Assembly (NCBI RefSeq): GCF_014698235.1
Contig: NZ_JACJSP010000009.1
Coordinates: 1 to 64,000 of the forward strand
Length of the DNA: 64,000 nucleotides
Source of the DNA: Limnothrix sp. FACHB-406
Lineage (GTDB): Bacteria > Cyanobacteriota > Cyanobacteriia > CACIAM-69d
Direction of reading: 5' to 3'
Shown here: positions 35,106 to 44,697 of the stretch, one piece after another
Position numbering within the stretch: position 1 is the stretch's first letter
How the letters are laid out: each line of letters begins with the position of its first letter
The notes under the pieces: model-generated
Databases searched by the model: none
What the model was told of the DNA's origin: nothing
The model's input: the letters and a program-made list of their open reading frames with translations, nothing else
Position numbers and translations under genes: made by a program

Positions 35106-35429
35106 TTGCGGAGTTCCGCCGCTGGCGAATTCCCTTGACCCAACGGCGATCGGCGCGATCAGGCACGAATTCCAAAAATTCATGGCTCCCATTGCCCCGT
35201 TGCCGCTGGGAACGATGGGGAGCGATCATCCAAAATAACCACCCAAAACCAGCACCCAACCACCGCCCAACCAGGACTCAGCCTTCCCCCAAAATTGGTG
35301 AACCCAAGCTGTCAATGGCGGAAATCTTGTCCATAAATCTCGCTAAAAATCGATTTATAGAAAAATTTAGGTCTAAAACCCCGCCCTTTCAGGTCATGCT
35401 AAATTACAGGTGGCCGCTGGGCTAGCGGT
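35106..35429. other. Spacer downstream of TpsB without a gene
   Basis: The first half of a 604-bp spacer (35106-35709). It holds a low-complexity stretch acccaaaaccagcacccaaccaccgcccaac-like around 35240-35280 and an AT-rich part near 35330-35400. No gene, hairpin with T-run, or promoter stands out. Together with the next entry it fills the gap before yjbQ. Confidence 0.4.
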
Positions 35430-35553
35430 TTCAGTCTGTGGAGCAACCGCAAGACCCGAAGAGAACCAATCTCAGAGGGCTGGCACGATGAAGCAGAAAC
35501 CCAAATCGCGAGGTTTGGGAATCCCCGTTCGCTTGCGGTGGGGAGGATGTCAA
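35430..35553 (+). mobile_element. Relic of an IS200/IS605-family right end (omega-RNA-like)
   Basis: The stretch ends with two consecutive hairpins followed by ggatgtcaa: cccaaa (35500-35505) with tttggg (35514-35519), then tcccc (35522-35526) with gggga (35540-35544). Before them is ggcacgatgaagcag. A hairpin-rich end of the form gaagcagaa...gaatcccc...ggggaggatgtcaa is typical of the 3' end of cyanobacterial IS605-type tnpB genes, where the right end doubles as the guide (omega) RNA scaffold. No tnpA or tnpB frame is present and the coding sense is interrupted, so this is a stripped end or a non-autonomous derivative. Identification is by recollected pattern, not by search. Confidence 0.5.
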
Positions 35554-35709
35554 CCCTATTTTTGATGGCGGCATTGCATCGGAATAGAGCGACCGATCCG
35601 GATCCATGAATAATTGTTTGTGATTGTTCGTGGTTGTTTGTGAATAATTGCTTTTTGAAATATTTCGATCGCTCCATGCAGAACTTTTTCAGTCCCTATT
35701 CCAGTTTCC

Positions 35710-36189
35710 ATGAGTCGTTCTAGCGCCTCCGCCACTGTCATTTCGGTTGGGGCGATCGACCAGCGATCGCAAACGACCCATGTGCAACAGGTGCTGCGCC
35801 TTTCAACCCAAGGCAAACGGTTGCACAACATCACCAGCGCGATCTCGGAACTGGTGGCGCGATCGGGAGTGACCACCGGCCTCTGTACGCTGTTTGTGCA
35901 GCATACCTCCGCCAGCCTGGTGATCCAGGAAAACGCCGATTCTGACGTGTTACAAGACCTGGAAGCCTTCCTCGCCGGCCTCGTCCCCGAATCGGCTCCC
36001 TACCAACACAGTGCCGAAGGGCCCGATGACATGCCGGCCCACATTCGCACCGCCTTGACCCACACTTCTGAACAAATTCCGATCGTGCATGGTCAACTGG
36101 GACTGGGGATTTGGCAGGGAATCTATCTCTGGGAACATCGACAGCACGGTCGCACGCGCGAAGTTGTGGTACATATCATGGGTGGTTAA
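35710..36189 (+). CDS. yjbQ: YjbQ/UPF0047-family protein
   Basis: A 159-residue protein covering the whole UPF0047 domain: LCTLFVQHTSASLVIQENAD, then EGPDDMPAHIRTALTHTSEQIPI, and GLGIWQGIYLWEHRQHGRTREVVVHIMG. The conserved His and Glu/Asp residues of the presumed metal site (QHTSASL, ENAD, DDMPAH, EHR) are all present. Family members are annotated as secondary thiamine-phosphate synthases from a weak E. coli activity; the true role is uncertain. Start ATG 35710. It lies 59 bp upstream of a response regulator gene on the same strand. Confidence 0.93.
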   Translation: MSRSSASATVISVGAIDQRSQTTHVQQVLRLSTQGKRLHNITSAISELVARSGVTTGLCTLFVQHTSASLVIQENADSDVLQDLEAFLAGLVPESAPYQHSAEGPDDMPAHIRTALTHTSEQIPIVHGQLGLGIWQGIYLWEHRQHGRTREVVVHIMGG

Positions 36190-36248
36190 CTCGCCCGATT
36201 GCGAGGGATGGCGGTCAGCAACCGCCGCCAACTGCGAAGGAGGATGTC

Positions 36249-36611
36249 GTGAGTAAGGTGCTAATTGTCGATGACAGCGCAACGATGCGCGAGATGATTG
36301 CCGCACTCCTCCAAAAACACGGCATGACGACGGTTTTGGCGGGCGATGGGGTAGAGGCACAGGTGCAATTTGAGGCCAGTGCTCCGGATTTGGTGATCAC
36401 AGACATTGTGATGCCCCGGATGAATGGCTATGAATTTTGTCGTTGGATGAAGTCGGATAACAACCGAAAGGACGTGCCCGTGGTGCTTTGCACCAGCAAG
36501 AGCGAAGAGTTCGATCGCTACTGGGGCATGAAACAAGGGGCCGATGCTTACATCGCCAAGCCCTTCCAACCGGAAGAGCTGATCGACACGGTGCGGCAAC
36601 TGTTGAAGTAG
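36249..36611 (+). CDS. PilH/PixH-like single-domain response regulator
   Basis: A 120-residue receiver: VLIVDDSATMREMIAALL, phospho-acceptor Asp in LVITDIVMPRMNGYEF (about 53), Thr/Ser switch in VVLCTSKS and Lys in YIAKPFQPEEL. The segment WMKSDNNRKDVPVV with KQGADAYIAKPF is typical of PilH-type regulators of twitching motility and phototaxis; the rest of such an operon (PilG/PilI/PilJ/CheA) is not here. GTG 36249 is preceded by a perfect aaggagg five bases upstream, which decides the start over longer frames that begin inside yjbQ. Confidence 0.93.
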   Translation: MSKVLIVDDSATMREMIAALLQKHGMTTVLAGDGVEAQVQFEASAPDLVITDIVMPRMNGYEFCRWMKSDNNRKDVPVVLCTSKSEEFDRYWGMKQGADAYIAKPFQPEELIDTVRQLLK

Positions 36612-36832
36612 CACCTGAAGGAGCGTCTGGAATCTCGAAGTTGGGCCAATCCCCTCCCTGGCAACACCTGCGATCGCGCGGAATTTCAGGGATATTGGGC
36701 GATCAAGTCTTGAACCCAACCCAGTTTTGTGCCCCTGTTCACCCGCCACGCCGGATTAACCGCCCGCCGGATTAATTCAGGTTGCTAAGATGGCCTTGCG
36801 ATCGTTGTCAGCAGCATTGGATAAACAGGACT

Positions 36833-37729
36833 GTGAGCAAACTGGGCAAACTGAGCTTGAAACAACAGAGCATCCGAGCGCTCCAGGTTCTGGCTGTGCT
36901 TTGGGGTTGCATGGGGCTATCCATGCCGGCCCGGGCGGAAGTGTTGCTGCCCTATGCACCGCCAATTGATCCCCAGTGGTCTGAGCAGGCTTTGGATCTA
37001 GCCCAAGATGCGGCGCGTTTGGTGCAGTTTGAGCAATACGATGAGGCCCTGGCCCGCATTCGAGTGGCGGCCTATCTCGCTCCCAAAAATCCGCAGGTTT
37101 TGCGGTTGATGGGCGGTTTATATCTCCAATCTCAACAGATCGATCGGGGCATTCAGGTGCTGGAATCGGCCCGGGCCTTGGCTCCGGAAGATCCATCGGT
37201 GTTGTTGGCGTTAGGGTCGGCCTACGGGCAACAGAAGCGCTGGGATGAGGCGCTAACCACGTTGCAGGCGGGCCTCAAGCTTCAGGACTCGCCCACGGGC
37301 CGGTTTGACTTGGGGAATGTCTACCTAACCATGGGCCGGTTCCAGCAGGCGATCGAGCAGTTTCGGCAAGCGGTGACCCTGGAAGCACGGATGTGGCCAG
37401 CGGTGAACAATATCGGCTTGGCGCTGTATGAGTTGGGCGATCGGGACAATGCCCTCAAGGAGTGGGAAGCTGCTTTGGCCGTGGATCCAACCGCCGCAGA
37501 ACCCAAACTAGCGATCGCCACGGCCACCTACACCGCTGCCGGTTGCCAAAGCCAAGCCCGAGATCCCAACTGCCTGAAGGGGTTGGCCCTGGCCCAGGAA
37601 GCTTTGGACACCGATGAGCGCTATGCGGATTTGCAGTACCTGAAGGACAACCTCTGGGGCACTCAACTGTTGAAGGATGCACAAGTGTTGCTCGATCGCC
37701 TCAAGCGCGATCGGGCAGCCGCTCGCTAA
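36833..37729 (+). CDS. Secreted or lumenal TPR-repeat protein
   Basis: A 298-residue protein. A hydrophobic signal-like segment (IRALQVLAVLWGCMGLSMPARA, ending in an AxA site near residue 36) precedes about five TPR units between residues 65 and 220, including ALARIRVAAYLAPKNPQVLR, EDPSVLLALGSAYGQQKRWDEA, RFDLGNVYLTMGRFQQAI and PAVNNIGLALYELGDRDNA. TPR repeats mediate protein-protein contacts. GTG 36833 gives a normal signal peptide; the open frame continues to a TTG at 36782. A second TPR gene converges on it from 38629. Confidence 0.85.
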   Translation: MSKLGKLSLKQQSIRALQVLAVLWGCMGLSMPARAEVLLPYAPPIDPQWSEQALDLAQDAARLVQFEQYDEALARIRVAAYLAPKNPQVLRLMGGLYLQSQQIDRGIQVLESARALAPEDPSVLLALGSAYGQQKRWDEALTTLQAGLKLQDSPTGRFDLGNVYLTMGRFQQAIEQFRQAVTLEARMWPAVNNIGLALYELGDRDNALKEWEAALAVDPTAAEPKLAIATATYTAAGCQSQARDPNCLKGLALAQEALDTDERYADLQYLKDNLWGTQLLKDAQVLLDRLKRDRAAAR

Positions 37730-37822
37730 ATGCCAGTTCGCTCAACTGCAACTCGCTCAACTTCACCTCAATCCAGCAGGGCTGGACAATGCCAGTTCTT
37801 GCCCGCTGGATTGCTCTAGAGG

Positions 37823-38629
37823 TTAAAGCTTGAGGAATTTTTCCAGGGCGGTCACCATGGCGGGCGGCCAACGGCGCACCTTCGCCACCCACTCCAAATC
37901 CTTGTAGCGCCGATCGAGACCCACTACCGAGACCCACTGGCTTTCGGCCTCGCCGCGATCGCCCGCATCCCACAGGGCCGCCGTCAGGGCCGCCCGCGCA
38001 TCGGCAAAGGTGGGATATTTCCGCACCAAATTCCGCAACAGGCGCAAGGCCTCCGCCCGATCGCCCACCTGGAACAGGGCGAGGGCATGGTTCACCCGGG
38101 CGATCGCAAAATCGGGAGCCAAGCGCTCCGCCTGGGCATAGTCGTCAACCGCGATCGCCCATTGGCCAAGGCCCGCCTCCGCGTTGCCCCGGTTGTTGTA
38201 GGCGGCCGCATCATTGGGATCCAATTCCAACACGTGGTCATAGTCCGCGATCGCCCCCGTCAAATCGCCCGCATTCTCCCGAGCCGCCCCCCGATTCAGG
38301 TAGGGATCCGGCGCATTGGGAGCACGGCTAATCGCTTCGTTATAGTCCGCGATCGCCTCCTGAAGCCGATTTTGGCTGGCGCGGGCATTGCCCCGGTTGC
38401 TCCAAATTTCCGCATTGTCGGGAAAAAGTTCCAAAATTTGCGTCCAGTAACGCTCGGCCTGGGCAAATTGCCCGCCATTGGTGGCCTCAAAAGCTTGGTC
38501 AAAGAGCGATCGCGCGGCCTGAACGCGGGCTTCAAGGGGCAACTCATCGGCCAAACTCGGCATTGGCACAATTGCCCAACTGGCACAAATCAGGAATCCT
38601 ATCAGCCCGATCGCCAAGCTGCGCCCCAT
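37823..38629 (-). CDS. TPR-repeat protein with signal peptide
   Basis: A 268-residue protein. ATG 38629 opens a clean signal peptide (MGRSLAIGLIGFLICASWA ... PSLADEL). Four TPR-like units follow: AERYWTQILELFPDNAEIWSN, AIADYNEAISRAPNAPDPYLNRG, AIADYDHVLELDPNDAAAYNNRG and AVDDYAQAERLAPDFAIARVN, with an extra LRNLVRKYPTFADARAAL unit. The C-terminus (KVRRWPPAMVTALEKFLKL) is shared in style with other cyanobacterial TPR proteins. The open frame continues upstream to ATG 38941, adding 104 residues of unclear origin with another hydrophobic start. The shorter form is preferred because agggag-like sequence precedes it and the signal fits. Confidence 0.82.
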   Translation of the reverse strand: MGRSLAIGLIGFLICASWAIVPMPSLADELPLEARVQAARSLFDQAFEATNGGQFAQAERYWTQILELFPDNAEIWSNRGNARASQNRLQEAIADYNEAISRAPNAPDPYLNRGAARENAGDLTGAIADYDHVLELDPNDAAAYNNRGNAEAGLGQWAIAVDDYAQAERLAPDFAIARVNHALALFQVGDRAEALRLLRNLVRKYPTFADARAALTAALWDAGDRGEAESQWVSVVGLDRRYKDLEWVAKVRRWPPAMVTALEKFLKL

Positions 38630-39071
38630 TCCCTGCAAGCACCGCCATTGAAAGCGTTCAGCCCCTTCTGACTCAAGCCTCCCCTGGACTTGGAGCCAAC
38701 GGGCAGTTACGAATTGAGATATCGGTTTGAATACTGTCCCGCAAGCGATCCGGGCGAACTGACGATCGAGTTGTATTGACCCAGAACGACTCACCCGGTT
38801 GCCCATCACGGTCACCGCCGATCGCCCCTGTGGTTCCCTGCGGTGCTCCCTGTGCTGACCTTGACCCGAACCCCATTGACGACCGGTCACGATCGAGCCA
38901 GCCAAAGCCAACAACAGTTGGAACAAGCGTAAAACTCGCATAGGTTGGAACTCTGGGGGACACCGATAAGCATCCTAGCGCGATCGTTCCCTGCCATTAC
39001 AGCCGTTTCACCGATGTCTGCCTAAGGCGCGTACCCTGTCCATCCTTGCCGATTTGCTGAGAGGTCAACCC

Positions 39072-39602
39072 ATGAAAACGTCCCACAAAACTTGGACTGC
39101 CGCGATCACCTTCCTGTTGGCAGGCAGCTTGGCCAGCGTGGCCTGGGCCCAAAACACCACCGATCCCCAGCAGTTCATCAGCGGCAGCGCCCGCAGTTGC
39201 CAAGGTTGCGATCTTCAGGAAGCCAACCTCAGCGGCATCAGTCGGGTTAATGCGCGGCTGCGTCAGGCCCAACTGCAACTGGCCAATCTTTCCGACAGCA
39301 ACTTTGAGGGCAGCTACTTCACCTGCGCCAACTTGGCCAGTGCCAACCTGCGCAACACCAAGCTGCGGTTTGCCAATTTTGTGGATGCCAACCTCAGCGG
39401 AACTGATCTGCGGGGAGCTGATCTGCGCAATGTGGACTTGGGCGGGGCGATCGTGGACGAAAATACCAACTTTGAAGGGGCCAACCTTGAAGGGGCCAAG
39501 CTTTGGGATTCTGCAACCCTCTACCGCTCCGGTGTCGATTTACGGCGAGTTCCCCGCAATGTTGAAGGCGATCTGGAGCGGGTGCGCTGCCGGAATCGCT
39601 AG
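39072..39602 (+). CDS. Exported pentapeptide-repeat protein
   Basis: A 176-residue protein with a signal peptide (WTAAITFLLAGSLASVAWA, cleavage near residue 26). About twenty A(D/N)LxX-type pentapeptides follow: CDLQEANLSGISRVNARLRQ, ANLASANLRNTKLRFANF and DANLSGTDLRGADLRNVDLG. These form a right-handed beta-helix. Such proteins are abundant in the lumen or periplasm of cyanobacteria, mostly with unknown roles. Cys-x-x-Cys (SCQGC at about 43-47) stands before the repeats. ATG 39072 is preceded by gagagg. It is divergent from the second TPR gene. Confidence 0.9.
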   Translation: MKTSHKTWTAAITFLLAGSLASVAWAQNTTDPQQFISGSARSCQGCDLQEANLSGISRVNARLRQAQLQLANLSDSNFEGSYFTCANLASANLRNTKLRFANFVDANLSGTDLRGADLRNVDLGGAIVDENTNFEGANLEGAKLWDSATLYRSGVDLRRVPRNVEGDLERVRCRNR

Positions 39603-39820
39603 GGCCAGCAGTCTAATTAGCCCTAGCTAACCCGATCGCAACTGACCTAGCCAACAGAATCCGGCTTGCGGGCGGCCTCGCTCTCCCCCAATTCCAGTAA
39701 AATCTTCTATTGCCCTTTGCTCTTCGCGCGCGGGGAACTCCACGTTTGGCCGCGGCCGAACGCCCCGCGCCTTATCTTGTGGGCGAGATTTTTTTCTGGA
39801 AACCGTTCCCCTTTTTGCCG

Positions 39821-41575
39821 GTGAAAGACGCGATCGCCCGCCTTCGTTCAGCCCTGGAAACCGCCCTGGTCAAAGCCTTTGGCCCGGAGTTGGTTGGCAC
39901 GGATCCGATGCTGGTTCCGGCCAGCAATCCCAAGTTTGGGGATTACCAAGCCAATGTGGCCCTGTCCTTAGCGAAACAGTGGGGCAAGCCACCGCGCGAG
40001 GTCGCCAGCGCGATCGTGGCGGCCTTGGCAATCGAGGATTTCTGCGAACCCCCTACCATTGCGGGGCCGGGCTTCATTAACCTGACCCTCAAGGCCGACT
40101 ACCTGTTGGGGCAATTGCGATTGAGCCAAGGGAGCGATCGACTGGGCATTGACCCCGTAGCGCAACCGCAGCGCATTTTGGTGGACTTTTCCAGCCCCAA
40201 CATTGCCAAGGAAATGCATGTGGGCCATTTGCGCTCCACGATCATTGGCGATGTGCTGGCCCGGGTTTTGGAGTTTTTGGGCCACGACGTGTTGCGGCTG
40301 AACCATGTGGGCGATTGGGGCACGCAGTTTGGGATGTTGATTACCCATCTGCGGGAAGTGGCTCCGGAAGCCCTCACCAACGCCAATGCGATCGACCTGG
40401 GCGATCTGGTGGCGTTCTATCAAAAAGCGAAAAAGCGGTTTGATGAGGACGAGGATTTCAAAGAGCGATCGCGCCAAGAGGTTGTGCGCTTGCAGGGCGG
40501 CGATCCCGACAGCCGCCGCGCCTGGCAATTGCTCTGCGATCAATCCCGGCGGGAATTCCAAAAAATCTACGACCTACTCGATATCCAACTCACGGAACGG
40601 GGAGAATCGTTTTATAACCCCCTGCTGTCGGAGGTGGTGAGCGCCCTGGAAACGGCGGGCCTGCTGGTGGAGGATGCGGGGGCCCGCTGCGTGTTCCTAG
40701 ACGGTTTTGTGAATAAGGACGGGAACCCGCTGCCCCTGATTGTTCAAAAGTCCGATGGGGGCTACAACTACGCCACAACGGATTTGGCCGCCATTCGCTA
40801 TCGCACCACCCAAGACCGGGCCGATCGAATCATTTACGTCACCGATTCGGGGCAAGCAAACCACTTTGCCCAGGTGTTTCAGGTGGCCGAGCGGGCCGGC
40901 TGGGTTCCGGCGGGAGTGGAACTGGTGCATGTGCCCTTTGGTTTGGTGCTGGGTGAGGACGGCAAAAAGCTGAAGACCCGATCGGGAGATACACCGAAGC
41001 TGAAGGATTTGTTGGCGGAGGCGATCGATCGATCGCGGGCCGACGTGGAACAGCGGTTGCAGTCAGAAGAGCGCAGTGAAACTCCCGAGTTCATTGAACA
41101 GGTGGCGCAAATTGTGGGCCTCAGCGCGGTGAAATATGCGGACTTGTCCCAAAACCGCACCAGTAGCTATGCCTTTAGCTACGACAAAATGTTGGCGCTT
41201 CAGGGCAACACAGCACCCTATATGCTCTATGCCTACGCTCGGATTCAAAGCATTAGCCGTAAGGGTGAAATTGATTTTCAGAACTTGGACAGTGCCGAAC
41301 TCATCCTCAGTGACGAGAGCGAGTGGGCATTGCTCAAGCACCTTTTGCGACTGGATGAAGTTCTAGAGGCGATCGCGGCGGAATTGATGCCCAATCGTCT
41401 CTGTGAATATCTTTTTGAACTGAGCAAAAAATTCAATAAATTCTATGATCGCTGCCCGGTTTTGAATGCCGCAGAACCCGATCGCACTTCCCGATTAGTG
41501 CTCTGTGATGCCACGGCACGTACCCTGAAACTGGGGCTGAATTTGTTGGGTATTGCAGTGCTCGATCGAATCTAA
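39821..41575 (+). CDS. argS: Arginyl-tRNA synthetase
   Basis: A class I aminoacyl-tRNA synthetase charging tRNA-Arg. The 584-residue protein has an N-terminal Add-1 domain (1-90), the HIGH motif as HVGHLRS in [14 protein letters not shown], the KMSKS-equivalent as KKLKTRSGD and a C-terminal DALR anticodon-binding domain ending [13 protein letters not shown]. Length equals the family norm when GTG 39821 ([16 protein letters not shown]) is the start. The frame remains open 37 residues upstream to 39710, but that part is Pro/Phe-rich and unlike ArgS. Confidence 0.96.
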   Translation: MKDAIARLRSALETALVKAFGPELVGTDPMLVPASNPKFGDYQANVALSLAKQWGKPPREVASAIVAALAIEDFCEPPTIAGPGFINLTLKADYLLGQLRLSQGSDRLGIDPVAQPQRILVDFSSPNIAKEMHVGHLRSTIIGDVLARVLEFLGHDVLRLNHVGDWGTQFGMLITHLREVAPEALTNANAIDLGDLVAFYQKAKKRFDEDEDFKERSRQEVVRLQGGDPDSRRAWQLLCDQSRREFQKIYDLLDIQLTERGESFYNPLLSEVVSALETAGLLVEDAGARCVFLDGFVNKDGNPLPLIVQKSDGGYNYATTDLAAIRYRTTQDRADRIIYVTDSGQANHFAQVFQVAERAGWVPAGVELVHVPFGLVLGEDGKKLKTRSGDTPKLKDLLAEAIDRSRADVEQRLQSEERSETPEFIEQVAQIVGLSAVKYADLSQNRTSSYAFSYDKMLALQGNTAPYMLYAYARIQSISRKGEIDFQNLDSAELILSDESEWALLKHLLRLDEVLEAIAAELMPNRLCEYLFELSKKFNKFYDRCPVLNAAEPDRTSRLVLCDATARTLKLGLNLLGIAVLDRI

Positions 41576-41649
41576 GCTCATCAATTCCGAGCCAAGTTAA
41601 CAAGCTAATTGGTTATCTCAGAAGCGAACCCAAAAGGTTCAGCAACAGT

Positions 41650-42675
41650 TCATTTCAATGCCTCAAATGGCTCAATCCAATCCGCGCGATCGGGTAACTG
41701 GGCCCGCACTTGCCCGCGCCAACGTTCACGACTGCCCAACAGTTCAATGGGCGTTGATAGGGCATCGAGCAGGGAGCCTTTTTTAAACAGCCAGCGCCCA
41801 AAAGCCAGGGGTAACTCTCGCAGGCTCCAGCGCACCCAACGGCGCAATTCCTGGCGGGCCGATCGACGACGCATCAGCGGCACACCATGCAACTGGTGTA
41901 GGTAGCGATTGGAGCGGCCATACCGTCGCCATTGACTGGCAAATTCCTGCCAGGTGGCCCGATGGCGGTGTTCCACAATGGCCCCCGGCGCAAAGGCGAT
42001 CGCCCAATCCGTGGCCTGTTGCATCCGCCAACACAAATCCGCATCGCCTCCGGTGGTCAGATAAGGACGAAACAGCCCGATCGCCTGGAAAACTTCTCGC
42101 CGCACCGCCAGGTTCGCCGTTTGGCCATAGGGCAAAAAGGGATGGTCGATCGTGTGTTTTTGCGAGAGGGTTTCTTGGCGATCAGCATAGCGTTCTAACA
42201 GGGTATGGCCCGGCAGGGACGTGATTTCCCCAGCCACCATCCCAATTGCGGGATCGGCAAAATCTCCCACCAGCGATCGCAGCCATTGCGGTTGAGGGCG
42301 ACAGTCCGCATCCGTAAACACCAGAATTTCCCCCCGCGCTACCCGAATTCCCCGGTTCCGCGCCGCATAGGACGACTGAATCGTCAATTCCTGGAGAGGA
42401 TGCAGTTGCCATCCCCGATCGCTAGCCATTTGCTGGGCCCGCTGCAGCCAATCCCAGGAGCGATCGCCGCTGCGATTGTCCACCAGAATAAATTCCACTT
42501 GGCTGGGGGGATAGTCCTGAGCCAACAGGCAATCAACTAAGGGAGGCAAGTCCGCCTCGCCGTTATAAATCGGCACAATCACGGACACCATGGGCCAAGA
42601 CTCCGGCTCCATGGCAACGGTCGATCGCCCCTCTGCGCTCACCGGTTCCCTCGAATCCAGATCAGAATCGTCCAT
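41650..42675 (-). CDS. Family 2 glycosyltransferase
   Basis: A 341-residue GT2 enzyme. The N-terminal GT-A fold starts near residue 30 with VSVIVPIYNGEADLPPLVDCLL and shows FILVDNRSGDRS and the metal-binding D-A-D in LVFTDADCRPQPQW. RNRGIRVARGEI lies before it and GGDADLCWRMQ after it. It should transfer a sugar from a nucleotide donor to a polysaccharide, lipid or protein acceptor; neither can be told. No multi-pass segments are seen. ATG 42675 is taken; an in-frame ATG at 42699 and a TTG at 42723 are upstream. It converges with argS and is 328 bp downstream of the mraY stop on the same strand. Confidence 0.9.
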   Translation of the reverse strand: MDDSDLDSREPVSAEGRSTVAMEPESWPMVSVIVPIYNGEADLPPLVDCLLAQDYPPSQVEFILVDNRSGDRSWDWLQRAQQMASDRGWQLHPLQELTIQSSYAARNRGIRVARGEILVFTDADCRPQPQWLRSLVGDFADPAIGMVAGEITSLPGHTLLERYADRQETLSQKHTIDHPFLPYGQTANLAVRREVFQAIGLFRPYLTTGGDADLCWRMQQATDWAIAFAPGAIVEHRHRATWQEFASQWRRYGRSNRYLHQLHGVPLMRRRSARQELRRWVRWSLRELPLAFGRWLFKKGSLLDALSTPIELLGSRERWRGQVRAQLPDRADWIEPFEALK

Positions 42676-42860
42676 GCTTGCTAGAACGCCAAGGAACATC
42701 CAAAAATCATGCTGCTTAACCAATGGGCTTGATGCTCTGACTCAATTCGCTGGTTTATCCAGGCCATCGGCTCGATCGGTCAGGCGATCGCCACAGCCCC
42801 GGCAGCTTGCCCCCTTCAGGATACTGTTGAGTTTGCCATTCCACGGGATGATTGCCCCAC

Positions 42861-42883
42861 AAAAAACGGGGCCCGGGGCCCCG
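42861..42883 (-). terminator. Intrinsic terminator of mraY
   Basis: Read on minus, positions 42883-42867 form cggggc-cccgg-gccccg, a 6-bp GC stem with a 5-nt loop, followed directly by TTTTTT (42866-42861). It lies about 120 bp after the mraY stop codon. The rest of 42676-43003 holds short repeats such as ttcaggcgt/ttcaggtat (near 42900-42920) and aattgcaattgcaactgcaac (42971-42991). Confidence 0.8.
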
Positions 42884-43003
42884 CAATCTCAGGCGTTATT
42901 TCAGGTATCGTTTCAGGCGTGTCTGAGGGTTTGAGTCTTGGATGGCAGGGAATTGCGCTAGCAACCAGATCAATTGCAATTGCAACTGCAACGAAGGGGA
43001 TGC

Positions 43004-44119
43004 TCAACGCCACCAGAGTCCCAGAGCACCAAGGGCCGCAGCCACCAGATAGAACGTGGAAACCACTTGCAATTCTGACCAGCCAGAAAGCTCAAAATGG
43101 TGATGCAGCGGGGCCATCTTGAAGAGTCGCTTGCCCTTGCCGTCCGGGCCTTTGGTGGCTTTGTAATAGCTCACCTGCAACACCACCGAAAGGGTTTCAG
43201 CCAGGAACACCCCGCCAACAATGGCCAAACTCCAGAGCGAGTGGGTCAACAGGGCCACGGCAGCCAACGCACCGCCGAGGGCCAAAGATCCCGTATCGCC
43301 CATGAACACGCGGGCTGGATTGCGGTTATAGGCCAAAAAGCCCAGGCAGGCTCCCGACAGGCAAGCACAGAAGAGACCCAGGGCCGGAGAAGTGGGGTAA
43401 ACAATCGCTCCCAGGCTCAAGAGGGCGATCGCCCCAGTGCCGCCCGCCAGTCCATCCAAGCCATCGGTAAGGTTTGTAGCGTTGCTTTCCGCCACCAGGG
43501 TGAACCAGCCGATCGGGAAAAACAAAATTCCCAAGGGCAGTGCAAACCCCAAGGGCAGGGCCACCGTTGTTAAATCCCAAGATTTTGTCAGCCCCAACCA
43601 AAGGCAAAACAATCCACCAAACAGCACTTGCAGCGCCAGTTTTTGGCGCGGGGTAATGCCTTTATTCGATTTGCGGCGCAAGACCTGCCAATCGTCAATC
43701 CAACCGATGAAACCATAGGCTAGGGTCAAGGCTCCCACCGCCAGTGCATCGGCCCACTGGGAACCAGACCAACCGCAACCTATTCCTAAAAGTAGGGTCA
43801 AAACCACGGCCGTGGGCACAAAGAAGATGCCGCCCATGGTGGGGGTTCCCGCTTTCACAAAGTGGGATTGGGGGCCATCTTCTCGAATCACCTGGCCGGT
43901 TTTGAGACGGCGCAACAGGGGCACTACCCAAGACCCGATCGCGGCGGTTACAGCGGCGGCTGTCACCAGCGGCAAGGTGAGCGATTCCAGGCCATAGGGC
44001 GATCGCCCAGACAGGCCATCGATTGTCACTGCGGCAGCGCTCAGGCAACCCGTCAGCAGCAAAAATAGCTGCGTGCCGGTTAGTGCAAAGGATTTTTGAA
44101 CTGGAAATTTAGCATCCAC
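43004..44119 (-). CDS. mraY: Phospho-N-acetylmuramoyl-pentapeptide transferase MraY
   Basis: The integral membrane enzyme that makes lipid I by moving phospho-MurNAc-pentapeptide onto undecaprenyl phosphate. The 371-residue protein has about ten hydrophobic segments and the family motifs FVKAGTPTMGGIFF, NATNLTDGLDGLAGG, VFMGDTGSLALGG and the histidine motif APLHHHFE. It starts at GTG 44119, the first start in the frame. It is not next to other mur genes (murE is 24 kb away), as usual in cyanobacteria. A terminator follows at 42861-42883. Confidence 0.97.
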   Translation of the reverse strand: MDAKFPVQKSFALTGTQLFLLLTGCLSAAAVTIDGLSGRSPYGLESLTLPLVTAAAVTAAIGSWVVPLLRRLKTGQVIREDGPQSHFVKAGTPTMGGIFFVPTAVVLTLLLGIGCGWSGSQWADALAVGALTLAYGFIGWIDDWQVLRRKSNKGITPRQKLALQVLFGGLFCLWLGLTKSWDLTTVALPLGFALPLGILFFPIGWFTLVAESNATNLTDGLDGLAGGTGAIALLSLGAIVYPTSPALGLFCACLSGACLGFLAYNRNPARVFMGDTGSLALGGALAAVALLTHSLWSLAIVGGVFLAETLSVVLQVSYYKATKGPDGKGKRLFKMAPLHHHFELSGWSELQVVSTFYLVAAALGALGLWWR

Positions 44120-44609
44120 GACAAAACCAGTAACTCACTCGTCACACCACACACACACCATCTGTCCAAGCATCGCTTCTATCCGTGCCGCGTTCCCGAT
44201 TTAACGTTTTCCATCATTCCCTGACTCCCTGGAGGTAGACCCTGGGCATCGCGCGAAGATGGTCGTTAACGGTGTTGCAGCATGGGCGATCACGATGTTA
44301 GGAAACCGCGCTGAGGGGCTAAAACCATGACCCGTTTGATTAGATACGGGATGGGCAACCTTAGGCGCTCATTAAAGCACGAATCCTGATGATCGGCGAT
44401 CCGCTCCTTGGAATTCCGAACCCGGATCGACTGGCAAAATCCTCATCAAAAATCCATTAAGAATTGTTGTGGCACAGGATCAGCCAATTGCCAATGCTGA
44501 ATTTTGATCCTGCACTGCTGATCCCGATCGCTCGAAAAATCCAGTCGATCGCCCCCGCTGGCCAGTCACGCCCAGGTGTTGCTCGGGGCGATCGGGCAGG
44601 CGATCCCGC
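44120..44609. other. Spacer between ftsH2 and mraY without a gene
   Basis: About 490 bp between the ftsH2 terminator and the mraY start (both minus). It includes a cacaccacacacacacc run just upstream of mraY (about 44145-44160). No gene, tRNA or clear promoter could be identified. It is the presumed leader of mraY. Confidence 0.4.
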
Positions 44610-44652
44610 AAAAAAGCCGGGAGCGATCGCCCCATGGGTCAATCGCTCCCGG
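44610..44652 (-). terminator. Intrinsic terminator of ftsH2
   Basis: On minus, ccgggagcgat (44652-44642) pairs perfectly over 11 bp with atcgctcccgg (44627-44617), followed by c and TTTTTT (44615-44610). It lies 46 bp after the ftsH2 stop codon. The stem includes a HIP1 octamer half. Confidence 0.9.
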
Positions 44653-44697
44653 TCATTTCATTGAGATTGTGGCTTACGTCCTCAAGGTTGGCTCAGC

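Noticed and set aside
39710-39820. Upstream extension of argS
   Set aside because: The 37 extra residues are Pro/Phe-rich and unlike any ArgS N-terminus; GTG 39821 gives the normal length.
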